From PSLL01 sp050259195 (GTDB lineage: Bacteria > Desulfobacterota_D > UBA1144 > Nemesobacterales > CSP1-2), in the NCBI GenBank assembly GCA_050259195.1, contig JBLNAE010000150.1, forward strand, positions 1-14,140: 14,140 nt of DNA. Reading direction: 5' to 3'. Made by a program: the position numbers and the translations under genes. This document shows, piece by piece, positions 6,097 through 12,795 of the stretch. How positions within the stretch are numbered: the stretch's first letter is position 1; every line of letters begins with the position of its first letter. Below the pieces are notes generated by a model. That model was given only the letters and a program-made list of their open reading frames with translations. It ran no database searches and was not told the DNA's origin.

Positions 6097-6876
6097 ATGA
6101 GCTATAGATTCTTTGAACTCTACGAGGAAGACTCAGTTGGTGTTGTCCGTTTAAGCCGCCCTCCTGTCAATGCCTTTAATCTCGATATGACCAAGGAGTT
6201 TGACGCGCTTTTAGATGAGATTGCAAAAAGAGAGAGCATAAGAGCCATGATCGTTGCGGGGAACAAAAAAATATTCTCCGCCGGTGCCGATATAGGTTTG
6301 ATTAGCAGCAGCGAGTGGAGCTATCTCAGAGAATTGGTCGAAGTGGGGCAGAGGGCTTTTCAGAAAATGGAAAACACACCCAAGATAGCGATTGCCGTGA
6401 TAGAGGGCCATTGCATGGGAGGGGCAATGGAGTTTGCGCTTGCATGCGATAGAAGATTCATGGCGATAGGCGAAGGGAAAATCGGGCTTCCGGAAGTAAA
6501 GCTCGGACTTATGCCCGCCTGGGGAACAACATACAGGCTCCCGCGCCTTGTTGGAAAATCCAAGGCTCTGGATTTAATGGTTAGAGGAACCCTTTTAAAT
6601 GCCGAAGAAGCCAAAGCGATTGGACTGGTTGATGAGATATTTCCTCAAGAACAGGTAATGTCAAAGGCGATGGATTATGCGCGCTCTATTGCAAATGGAG
6701 CAACTTTTGCCATTGGAAAGATTAAAAAGTGCATCAACGAAGGTTTTGATCTATCTTTTTCAGAAACCATGAGGCTTGAGTGTGATTCCCAGGGCGAGAT
6801 GTTTGCAACCCAAGATTGCAAGGAAGGAACGCGGGCATTTCTTGAAAAAAGAAATCCGAAGTTTGTTGGTAGGTAG
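6097..6876 (+). CDS. Enoyl-CoA hydratase/isomerase family protein
   Basis: A 259-aa single-domain crotonase, the normal length. The first oxyanion-hole segment is FSAGADI (60-66). The second is HCMGGAMEFALACD (105-118), with G109 and with E112 at the position of the first catalytic Glu of mitochondrial hydratase. E133 in IGLPEVKLGLMPAWG matches the second catalytic Glu. With both acids present, hydration of 2-enoyl-CoA thioesters is the likely activity. The exact substrate (short-chain beta-oxidation, butyryl-CoA or aromatic degradation) cannot be set from sequence. The expected Gly-Gly of the PGAGGTQRL motif reads PAWGTTYRL, a modest departure. AAAGGAG lies 6 nt before ATG 6097. It converges on bioF with only 19 nt between the stops and no terminator visible in that gap. 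Confidence 0.85.
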   Translation: MSYRFFELYEEDSVGVVRLSRPPVNAFNLDMTKEFDALLDEIAKRESIRAMIVAGNKKIFSAGADIGLISSSEWSYLRELVEVGQRAFQKMENTPKIAIAVIEGHCMGGAMEFALACDRRFMAIGEGKIGLPEVKLGLMPAWGTTYRLPRLVGKSKALDLMVRGTLLNAEEAKAIGLVDEIFPQEQVMSKAMDYARSIANGATFAIGKIKKCINEGFDLSFSETMRLECDSQGEMFATQDCKEGTRAFLEKRNPKFVGR

Positions 6877-6895
6877 AAAAGTTTCTTGTGTAAAA

Positions 6896-8065
6896 CTAAA
6901 TCAAATCGCGTGCCGTTTTAAATGCCTGGAGTGCAAGCTTTATATGCTCTTCTTTGTGCGTTGCCATAAGGGTTGCGCGTATGCGGCACTTTCCGGGAGG
7001 AACTGAAGGCGGACGGACGGCGGGGGTAAAAACCCCATTCTCCCGAAGCAACCGCGCAAAATCCAATGTCGGCTGAGCTTCACCGATAAGAACCGGAATG
7101 ACAGCAGAATAAGAAGGGAGGATTTGGAGTCCGATATTTTCAAGCCCTGATTTAAACCCATTTATCAGACGCCAGAGATATTCTCTTCTCTCAGGCTCAA
7201 ACTCAATAGTGTCAATCGCAGCCAGGGATGCGGCAAGGGAACTTGCCGGAAGTGAGGTGTCAAATATGTAAGTCCGCGCCCTGTTCCTGAGAAAGTCAAT
7301 CAGTTTTCTGCTCCCTGCGACGTATCCTCCAAGAGACCCAACGGCTTTTGAAAGCGTTCCCATAACTATCGGAACCTGGTCTTCTACGCCAAAGTGTTCC
7401 GTAGACCCGCTCCCTCTCCTTCCCAAAACTCCGGTCGCGTGTGCCTCGTCAATCATAAGCATACATCCGTATCTCTCGGAGATTTCGATTAGATCAGGAA
7501 GGGGCGCCAGGTCTCCATCCATACTGAAAACCGTGTCCGTCAATATCAACTTTTTACTTCTCGACCTATTTTGAGCAAGGAGAGAATTTAAGTGCTCCGC
7601 ATCGCGGTGTTTGTATTTCTTTATTTCGGCATGAGAGAGTCGGCATCCGTCAATAATGGACGCGTGATTAAGCTCATCGCTATAGATTACATCCCCCGGC
7701 CCGACCAGAGCAGAAATAGCGCCTATATTCGCCAAATAACCGGAGCTAAAGAGTATGGCAGCCCCCGTTTTCTTAAAGGCTGCTATTCTTTCTTCTAACT
7801 CTCTATGAAGATCAGTGCTTCCGCTTACAAGACGCGAGCCGCCCGAACCAGTTCCGTATTTTTCCAGAGCCTTTTGAGCGGCCTCTTTTACCTTTGGGTC
7901 GGTTGTCAAACCGAGGTAACTATTTGAAGCAAGGAGAATATAACGCTTTCCTTCAATAACTATCTCTGGGGATTGCCCGCTTTGAATTTCTGTAAGAACC
8001 CGAAATAGTTTCTTATCATGAATTAGTTTTAACTCTTCCTCAATCCAATGGAGTGGGTCTTTCAT
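6896..8065 (-). CDS. bioF: 8-amino-7-oxononanoate synthase
   Basis: A 389-aa cytoplasmic PLP enzyme that condenses pimeloyl-ACP/CoA with L-alanine to give KAPA (8-amino-7-oxononanoate), the first ring-forming precursor step of biotin synthesis. Fold type I alpha-oxoamine synthase features are present: GTGSGGSRLVSG (71-82), substrate loop ELNHASIIDG with H134, DEAHATGVLG with D206 and H209, and the Schiff-base lysine K240 in MGTLSKAVGSLGGY. Length matches the family. The close relative glycine C-acetyltransferase (Kbl) is less likely given the bioB-bioA context. It is the last gene of the operon, 81 nt after bioA, with a palindromic repeat filling most of that gap. No Shine-Dalgarno is visible before ATG 8065. 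Confidence 0.93.
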   Translation of the reverse strand: MKDPLHWIEEELKLIHDKKLFRVLTEIQSGQSPEIVIEGKRYILLASNSYLGLTTDPKVKEAAQKALEKYGTGSGGSRLVSGSTDLHRELEERIAAFKKTGAAILFSSGYLANIGAISALVGPGDVIYSDELNHASIIDGCRLSHAEIKKYKHRDAEHLNSLLAQNRSRSKKLILTDTVFSMDGDLAPLPDLIEISERYGCMLMIDEAHATGVLGRRGSGSTEHFGVEDQVPIVMGTLSKAVGSLGGYVAGSRKLIDFLRNRARTYIFDTSLPASSLAASLAAIDTIEFEPERREYLWRLINGFKSGLENIGLQILPSYSAVIPVLIGEAQPTLDFARLLRENGVFTPAVRPPSVPPGKCRIRATLMATHKEEHIKLALQAFKTARDLI

Positions 8066-8088
8066 GTTTATTTAGGGATTTATTTATT

Positions 8089-8146
8089 GTAGGGGCGAAT
8101 CTTGTATTCGCCCGTTATTGGGGCAATCACAAGGATTGCCCCTACA
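8089..8146. repeat. Double-hairpin palindromic element between bioA and bioF
   Basis: Outer inverted repeats TGTAGGGGC (8089-8097) and GCCCCTACA (8138-8146) bound two internal hairpins: GGGCGAAT/ATTCGCCC with loop CTTGT (8093-8113) and GGGGCAATC/GATTGCCCC with loop ACAAG (8120-8142). It abuts the bioA stop codon exactly and lies 23 nt before the bioF start. It resembles widespread MITE/REP-type repeats (recollection). In the operon mRNA it would fold strongly and could affect the bioA/bioF expression ratio. A decayed relative is at 1933-1989. Confidence 0.8.
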
Positions 8147-9499
8147 TTATTCTGTCGCTTTCTTGATTGCTCTATAGGTCACGTCAAGGAGCTTTTTTAA
8201 GTCCTTTATTGAAATTCCAATAGGCGGCATAAGGATAACTACATTTCCAAGTGGACGAATGAGCACCTCTCCCTGCATTGCAAATCCGGCAACCCTCCAT
8301 CCCATCTTCATATTGAGCGGATACGGTGCTTTTGTTCCTTTGTCCCCTACAAGCTCTATTCCCACCATCAACCCTTTGTTTCTTACATCTCCTACATGCT
8401 CAAGACCCTTAAATTCCTGTAGTTCCCGCTCTAAAAATTCTATCTTTTCCTGTAACTTCTCAAGAGTGTTATCCTTCTTAAAAACCTCCAAGTTTCCTAA
8501 AGCCGCAGCGCAGGAAATGGGATTTCCCGAATAGCTGTGACCGTGAAAGAAGGTCTTAAATTCGTCATACTCGCCAAGGAAGGCATCGTATATCCTCTGG
8601 GTTACAATTGTCGCAGAAAGAGGAAGGTATCCGCCCGTCATACCTTTTCCAAGAACCATGATGTCGGGCGTTATATTTTCATGCTCGCACGCAAACATCC
8701 TTCCAGTCCTTCCAAAGCCGGTGGCAACTTCATCGAGAATCATAATCACATCGTATTTATCGCAGTACTCCCGTATCTGCTCAATATAACCCGGAGGAGA
8801 AACAATCATTCCGCCAGCCGCCTGAACGTATGGTTCAAATATCACCGCTGCGATTTCCTCGTGATGTTTTTCAAGTATCTTCTCGACCTCTTTTGCGCAT
8901 GCAATTTCACATGAAGGATAAGTCTTTCGGAGCGAGCATCGGTAGCAATAATATGATGGGGCCTTATAGGTTTCAAAAAGAAGCGGTTTATACACAGCAT
9001 GAAACAGATCAATTCCGCCAACGGATACTGCGCCAAGCGTATCCCCGTGATACCCGTTCTCTAACGAAACGAATTTTGTCTTTTCCGGTTTTCCCTTGTG
9101 TCGCCAGTACTGAAAAGCCATCTTAAGCGCAACCTCAACCGCGCTTGCGCCATCGCCTGAGTAGAAAACCTTTGTTAGCCCTTCAGGGCAAATCTCGATT
9201 AATTCCTTTGCGAGTTCTGCTGCTGCGGTGTTTGTAATCCCAAGAAGCGTACTATGTCCGATCTTCTCTACCTGTTCTTTAATTGCCCTATCAATCTCAG
9301 GAACCCGATGGCCGTGAATCGTAACCCAGAGCGACGATACACCGTCTATATATCTTCGCCCCTCTGTATCAATAAGGTAAACGCCATCGCCTTCCTCAAT
9401 AACAATTGGCTCCTGTTCTTCGTACTCTTTCATCTGTGTGAACGGATGCCAGATGAAATTGCGGTCAAATTCTGCAAGTTTTTTTGTTCGGTCGGTCAT
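8147..9499 (-). CDS. bioA: Adenosylmethionine-8-amino-7-oxononanoate aminotransferase
   Basis: A class III PLP aminotransferase, 450 aa from ATG 9499, that transfers the amino group of S-adenosylmethionine to KAPA to give DAPA in biotin synthesis. It shows IWHPFTQM (16-23), the usual BioA N-terminus, plus SGDGASAVEVALKMA (114-128), ENGYHGDTLGAVS, DEVATGFGRTG (256-266) and Schiff-base K285 in LGKGMTGGYLPL. A GTG at 9529 would add ten residues read from repetitive DNA, so I prefer ATG 9499, which gives the canonical start. Residues 185-201 hold four cysteines (C185, C188, C197, C201; YCYRC...PSCEIAC), an insert seen in some BioA lineages and possibly structural. There is no clear Shine-Dalgarno. 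It is 86 nt after bioB. Confidence 0.93.
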   Translation of the reverse strand: MTDRTKKLAEFDRNFIWHPFTQMKEYEEQEPIVIEEGDGVYLIDTEGRRYIDGVSSLWVTIHGHRVPEIDRAIKEQVEKIGHSTLLGITNTAAAELAKELIEICPEGLTKVFYSGDGASAVEVALKMAFQYWRHKGKPEKTKFVSLENGYHGDTLGAVSVGGIDLFHAVYKPLLFETYKAPSYYCYRCSLRKTYPSCEIACAKEVEKILEKHHEEIAAVIFEPYVQAAGGMIVSPPGYIEQIREYCDKYDVIMILDEVATGFGRTGRMFACEHENITPDIMVLGKGMTGGYLPLSATIVTQRIYDAFLGEYDEFKTFFHGHSYSGNPISCAAALGNLEVFKKDNTLEKLQEKIEFLERELQEFKGLEHVGDVRNKGLMVGIELVGDKGTKAPYPLNMKMGWRVAGFAMQGEVLIRPLGNVVILMPPIGISIKDLKKLLDVTYRAIKKATE

Positions 9500-9515
9500 T
9501 TTATTGGGGGATAAT

Positions 9516-9563
9516 GATACACGATGCACGATTCAGGATACACATTACAAGATGTACGATGCA
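9516..9563. repeat. Degenerate tandem-like repeat between bioB and bioA
   Basis: GATACAC recurs at 9516-9522 and 9537-9543, 21 bp apart. The related strings ACGATGCACGAT (9521-9532) and GATGTACGATGCA (9551-9563) interleave with it. This unit is unlike the double-hairpin in the next spacer. It occupies most of the gap between the bioB stop and the bioA start. Confidence 0.55.
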
Positions 9564-9585
9564 ACGTAAATCATGCATCCTTTTC

Positions 9586-10569
9586 CTAAACATCTTTTCT
9601 TACAGGCATCTGAAGGTCATCCAGCATCCGTAAATCTTCCTCCGGAGGGCGACCAGGCGTTGTAAGATAATTGCCAAGAATCATGGCGTTTGCCCCGGCT
9701 AAGAGTCCCATTGCCTGAAGGTCTCGAAGAGTAACTTCCCTGCCACCGGCAGTCATAAGGATTTTATCAGGAAGTACCAATCTGAAAATTGATATTGTCT
9801 TTACCGCCTCAAACGGAGGCACCAAGGGCGTGTCTCCAAAAGGGGTTCCCGGTCTTGGATTGAGAAAATTTATAGGCACCCAGCTTGGATCAAGCTCTCT
9901 AATCTCAAAAGCAAGCTCAATCCTCTGCCTCACAGACTCGCCCATTCCCAAAATGCCACCTGAGCAAAGGTTCATGCCAGCCTTTTTAACGAGCCTCGCG
10001 GTTCTCACCCTATCGTCATAAGTATGGGTTGTGCAAATACTCGGGAAATAGCTGCGGCATGTCTCAAGATTATGGTTGTAACGCCACACCCCGTGTTCTT
10101 TAAGCGCGAATGCCTGTTCCTCGGTAAGCTGTCCAAGGGAGCATCCGATTTTTAGGTTTGTTTCTTCTCTCAACAGATCCACGGCCTCGAGAACCTTTTT
10201 AAAGATTCTCGGCGTCGGCCCTTTGGCGCTTATGACTATACAAAAATCCATCGCGCCCAACCTTTCAGCCTGCTTTGCGGCTTTAAGTATCATCTCCGCC
10301 GTCATGAGTGGATGGGCATTTATTTGAGTATCAAAATAGGTAGATTGAGAACAAAACGCGCAGTCCTCAGGACAGTTTCCGGTCTGTGCGCTTATGATAG
10401 AGCGCAGAAATACCCCGTCTCCCTTGTACTTCAAGGTGACTTTCCTCGCAAGCGCAATAAGATCGGGAACCTGCTCCTTGGGAATTTGAGTAAGCTCAAT
10501 GGCTTCATCAAAAGTAATAGGTTTTTCTCTCTCCAAGAGTTTTTCTCTTACTATGTTTAAAGTATTAAT
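9586..10569 (-). CDS. bioB: Biotin synthase (radical SAM)
   Basis: A radical-SAM sulfur-insertion enzyme converting dethiobiotin to biotin, the last pathway step. The cluster motif NCPEDCAFCSQ carries C55, C59 and C62 for the 4Fe-4S (numbering from TTG 10536). Other family blocks are YNHNLET, TYDDRV, CSGGILGMGES, PINFLNPRPGTP and TAGGRE, matching residues around the 2Fe-2S site and SAM pocket. The usual start codons give only TTG 10536 (316 aa), which has no good ribosome site. The frame stays open upstream to a TGA, and ATT at 10569 lies 5 nt after GGAGGG. Starting there adds INTLNIVREKL, which fits the usual BioB N-terminus (helix, then LEREKPITFDEAIEL). I therefore place the start at 10569 (327 aa). 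First gene of bioB-bioA-bioF. Confidence 0.92.
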   Translation of the reverse strand: MNTLNIVREKLLEREKPITFDEAIELTQIPKEQVPDLIALARKVTLKYKGDGVFLRSIISAQTGNCPEDCAFCSQSTYFDTQINAHPLMTAEMILKAAKQAERLGAMDFCIVISAKGPTPRIFKKVLEAVDLLREETNLKIGCSLGQLTEEQAFALKEHGVWRYNHNLETCRSYFPSICTTHTYDDRVRTARLVKKAGMNLCSGGILGMGESVRQRIELAFEIRELDPSWVPINFLNPRPGTPFGDTPLVPPFEAVKTISIFRLVLPDKILMTAGGREVTLRDLQAMGLLAGANAMILGNYLTTPGRPPEEDLRMLDDLQMPVRKDV

Positions 10570-10580
10570 TTTGACCCTCC
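10567..10580 (-). promoter_or_regulatory. Strong ribosome site with ATT start for bioB
   Basis: On the minus strand GGAGGG (10580-10575), then TCAAA, then ATT (10569-10567). The spacing is ideal, and no ATG, GTG or TTG sits at this distance. ATT starts are rare but known (infC, pcnB in E. coli), where they allow control by IF3. A base error in an original ATG would give the same picture. Confidence 0.55.
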
Positions 10581-10600
10581 AATATCACGGTAGATAAACT

Positions 10601-10629
10601 TCTTTAACTGAAGCCATAGTTTTTGTCAA
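10601..10629 (-). promoter_or_regulatory. Putative promoter of the bio operon
   Basis: A perfect -35 TTGACA (10629-10624), a 17-bp spacer and a weak -10 TAAAGA (10606-10601). Initiation near 10594 would leave about 25 nt before the bioB start, with the GGAGGG site inside it. No BirA-type operator (GTTAAC/GTAAAC arms) is recognisable around it. Confidence 0.4.
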
Positions 10630-10688
10630 ATAACATCAATTGGGCAGAAAAGCTAATTTGAAAAAAGATAAATAAAAATCAGAAACGG

Positions 10689-10747
10689 AACTCTCTTACG
10701 GCTCTTTCCCCCGATATATTTCTTGATGAGCGGGACTAAGAGAGCTT
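10689..10747 (-). terminator. Possible terminator hairpin after trxB
   Basis: Transcribed after the trxB stop, CTCTCTTA (complement of 10737-10744) pairs with TAAGAGAG (complement of 10691-10698), with AA/TT extension and an inner GCTC/GAGC possibility. The loop is long (about 38 nt). A T-rich run (CTGATTTTTATTTAT) begins roughly 8 nt after the stem. It is not a compact classical terminator, so this is tentative. It separates trxB from the bioB promoter. Confidence 0.25.
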
Positions 10748-10758
10748 TACCTCTTAAA

Positions 10759-11706
10759 TCACCTGTGTTCTTCAAGGAATTTTTCAGCATCCATTGCAGC
10801 CATACACCCCGTTCCGGCGGCTGTTATAGCCTGGCGATACCTATGGTCTTGAACGTCTCCCGCCGCAAACACTCCGGGAACACTCGTCTCGGTGGTACCG
10901 TCCTTTGTGATTATATACCCGGCATTATCCATTTTAATCTGTCCTTCGAAGAGCTTTGCATTCGGCGTATGCCCAATAGCAACAAAAACCCCCTGGCATT
11001 CTTTCTGCCAGGTTTCTCCGGTTTTTAAGTTTTTAATCCTGACCCCCTTTACCCCTTTTTCCTTATCGCCCAATATTTCTTCAACCATGGAATCCCAGAT
11101 GAAATCTATCTTCTTATTCTTGAATGCTCTTTCCTGCATAATCTTTGACGCCCTCAATGTATCCCTTCTGTGAACAACATTTACTTTTATAGCAAATTTT
11201 GTGAGAAATATCGCGTCCTCCATCGCCGTATCACCGCCGCCCACAACAACCAATTCCTTACCCTTGAAGAAAAAACCATCGCACGTGGCGCATGTAGAAA
11301 CCCCGTATCCCAGGAGCCTTCTTTCCGAATCGATCCCAAGGAGCTTTGCGGACGCTCCGGAGGCAATTATCAAGGCCTCAGCCTCTAAAATCGCCTCTCC
11401 CGCTACCACCTTGAAAGGCCTCTTCGATAGGTCTACAGAGGTTACTTCAGCTAAGATGCACCTCGCCCCAAACCTCTGAGCCTGCTTTCTCATTAAATCC
11501 ATTAACTCGGGACCCATAATCCCATCAGGAAAACCGGGATAGTTTTCAACAGCAGTCGTCAACGTAAGCTGACCTCCAGCCTGTATACCCTCAAAAACGA
11601 TCGGCTCCAAGTTCGCTCTGGCGGCATAGAGAGCCGCCGTAAGACCAGCAGGTCCCGAACCGATTATCGCAACCTTATAACTTTTACTCAATAAGGATTC
11701 ACTCAT
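10759..11706 (-). CDS. trxB: Thioredoxin-disulfide reductase
   Basis: A 315-aa cytosolic flavoenzyme that passes electrons from NADPH via FAD to thioredoxin. The FAD Rossmann motif GSGPAG is at 16-21, followed by GGQLTLTTAVENYPGFP. The redox-active CATC (C139, C142) sits in GVSTCATCDGFFFKGK. The NADPH Rossmann motif GGGDTA is at 156-161. HRRDTLRASK supplies the Arg residues typical of NADPH binding. The closing FAD segment is GDVQDHRYRQAITAAGTGCMAA. All low-Mr TrxR features are intact and the length is normal. Start ATG 11706 follows AAAGGG. It shares a strand with the bio genes downstream, but a 189-nt gap with its own promoter candidate makes co-transcription uncertain. No thioredoxin gene is adjacent. 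Confidence 0.94.
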   Translation of the reverse strand: MSESLLSKSYKVAIIGSGPAGLTAALYAARANLEPIVFEGIQAGGQLTLTTAVENYPGFPDGIMGPELMDLMRKQAQRFGARCILAEVTSVDLSKRPFKVVAGEAILEAEALIIASGASAKLLGIDSERRLLGYGVSTCATCDGFFFKGKELVVVGGGDTAMEDAIFLTKFAIKVNVVHRRDTLRASKIMQERAFKNKKIDFIWDSMVEEILGDKEKGVKGVRIKNLKTGETWQKECQGVFVAIGHTPNAKLFEGQIKMDNAGYIITKDGTTETSVPGVFAAGDVQDHRYRQAITAAGTGCMAAMDAEKFLEEHR

Positions 11707-11738
11707 CCCTAACCCTTTTTCGGCTGAATTTTCAATTT

Positions 11739-11766
11739 ATATTACATTTAGGCAGGCAATTTTCAA
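11739..11766 (-). promoter_or_regulatory. Putative trxB promoter
   Basis: On the minus strand TTGAAA (11766-11761), a 16-bp spacer and TAATAT (11744-11739), 33 nt before the ATG at 11706. It is 5 of 6 at -35 and 4 of 6 at -10. The surrounding 180-nt spacer is AT-rich and holds no other feature I can support. Confidence 0.35.
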
Positions 11767-11887
11767 GCTAATAAACTCTCTTCAACCTTTATTAGATAAA
11801 CCGTATGCTATTTAAGATTCAAGAAGATTTTAGTTCAACTACTTTTTGCTTTATATGGTAGGCGGCATAATCCTGCATATAGAGACA

Positions 11888-12709
11888 TCACCGACCCTCT
11901 CCGCTCCCGCTTGTTCTGATTACTTCTTGGAGGGTTGTTCTCCTATAACCCTCCGGTACCTCAAACTCTCTATCAGCGAGATCTGTCTCCCTCACATCCG
12001 TAACCACAATGGTGCCCCTGCTTTGCCCAACAACATGGACTATTTTAAGAGGATACCCTTTTTCAAATAAGCTCTGATATTCAGAACTCCTCTCTACACC
12101 AGCGGCCTGGTCAGAGTAAACAGAGCCTACAGCTCCACTAATCCTATTTTGAAAATCCTGTATATTTTTCATATCCATGTCTTTGGATATATCCAAATCC
12201 TCTGAAATCCAAATTTCCTGATGGCTGTTTTCATCTAAATAAACATTGTACTTAGTCGCTCTATAACCCGCTATGGTTTGCCTGTCAGATGTCTTTTCAA
12301 TACTTACTCGCCCTACTTTGGTCGGCCCTCTAGACTTTCTCATTTCCTCTTCTACCGCCCTTCTCTGCTCAGGCGGCATGTTTTTCATGGATGCTTCCAT
12401 ATCTCTCTTTGCCTGAGCCATAGAGTCTCTAATTCCATTTATGTACTCGTCAATTGTCCCGCCCCAGTAGAGTTTTCTAGCGCGATCAGATACGGATATC
12501 CGACCAGTATTGTAGTTTATAATTAAAATTGAGCTATCCTGAACGGCTTTAAATCTGTCCTTCGAGAAGTAGTTTGTGGAATATATTCTCTGATTTGCCG
12601 GCCCTTGAGGAGACGTGCTAGAGATTACCTGTTGTATTATCCATCCCGCCCGCGCGCCGCTCGATAAAGATATAAACAAGGTAGTGAGAAAAACTATTCG
12701 AGAAATCAT
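11888..12709 (-). CDS. Secreted DUF4412-like protein
   Basis: A 273-aa exported protein. Residues 1-21 form a Sec signal peptide (hydrophobic VFLTTLFISL, cleavage after ARA before GW). No lipobox Cys is present, so it should be soluble in the periplasm or secreted. The mature part looks like the DUF4412 family: strands reporting a buried value (SSILIINYNTGRISVSDRARKLYW), an Ala/Met-rich amphipathic helix at about 93-125 (MAQAKRDMEASMKNMPPEQRRAVEEEM), then TIAGYRATKYNVYLDENSHQEIWISEDLD, the usual GxxAxKY...EIW block. DUF4412 has no defined function. The start ATG 12709 has GGAG 7 nt upstream. It precedes trxB on the same strand by 181 nt. An unclassified lipoprotein-carrier-like fold is an alternative. 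Confidence 0.7.
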   Translation of the reverse strand: MISRIVFLTTLFISLSSGARAGWIIQQVISSTSPQGPANQRIYSTNYFSKDRFKAVQDSSILIINYNTGRISVSDRARKLYWGGTIDEYINGIRDSMAQAKRDMEASMKNMPPEQRRAVEEEMRKSRGPTKVGRVSIEKTSDRQTIAGYRATKYNVYLDENSHQEIWISEDLDISKDMDMKNIQDFQNRISGAVGSVYSDQAAGVERSSEYQSLFEKGYPLKIVHVVGQSRGTIVVTDVRETDLADREFEVPEGYRRTTLQEVIRTSGSGEGR

Positions 12710-12795
12710 CCATATTCTCCCTATTTTAATAGAATAACTGAAAATCCGATAATATCATACTGAATTTTTCTCCGTGCTCTTTGTAATCTCCCCGG

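Noticed and set aside
8537..8914. 125-codon plus-strand ORF
   Set aside because: Antisense to the well-supported bioA, with no ribosome site and no recognisable family; a shadow frame.
9500..9529. Upstream GTG start for bioA
   Set aside because: The ten extra residues are read from repetitive DNA and do not resemble BioA; ATG 9499 gives the canonical N-terminus.
10581..10680. BirA operator upstream of bioB
   Set aside because: No pair of GTTAAC/GTAAAC-like arms with the usual spacing is present, only a sigma-70-like promoter.
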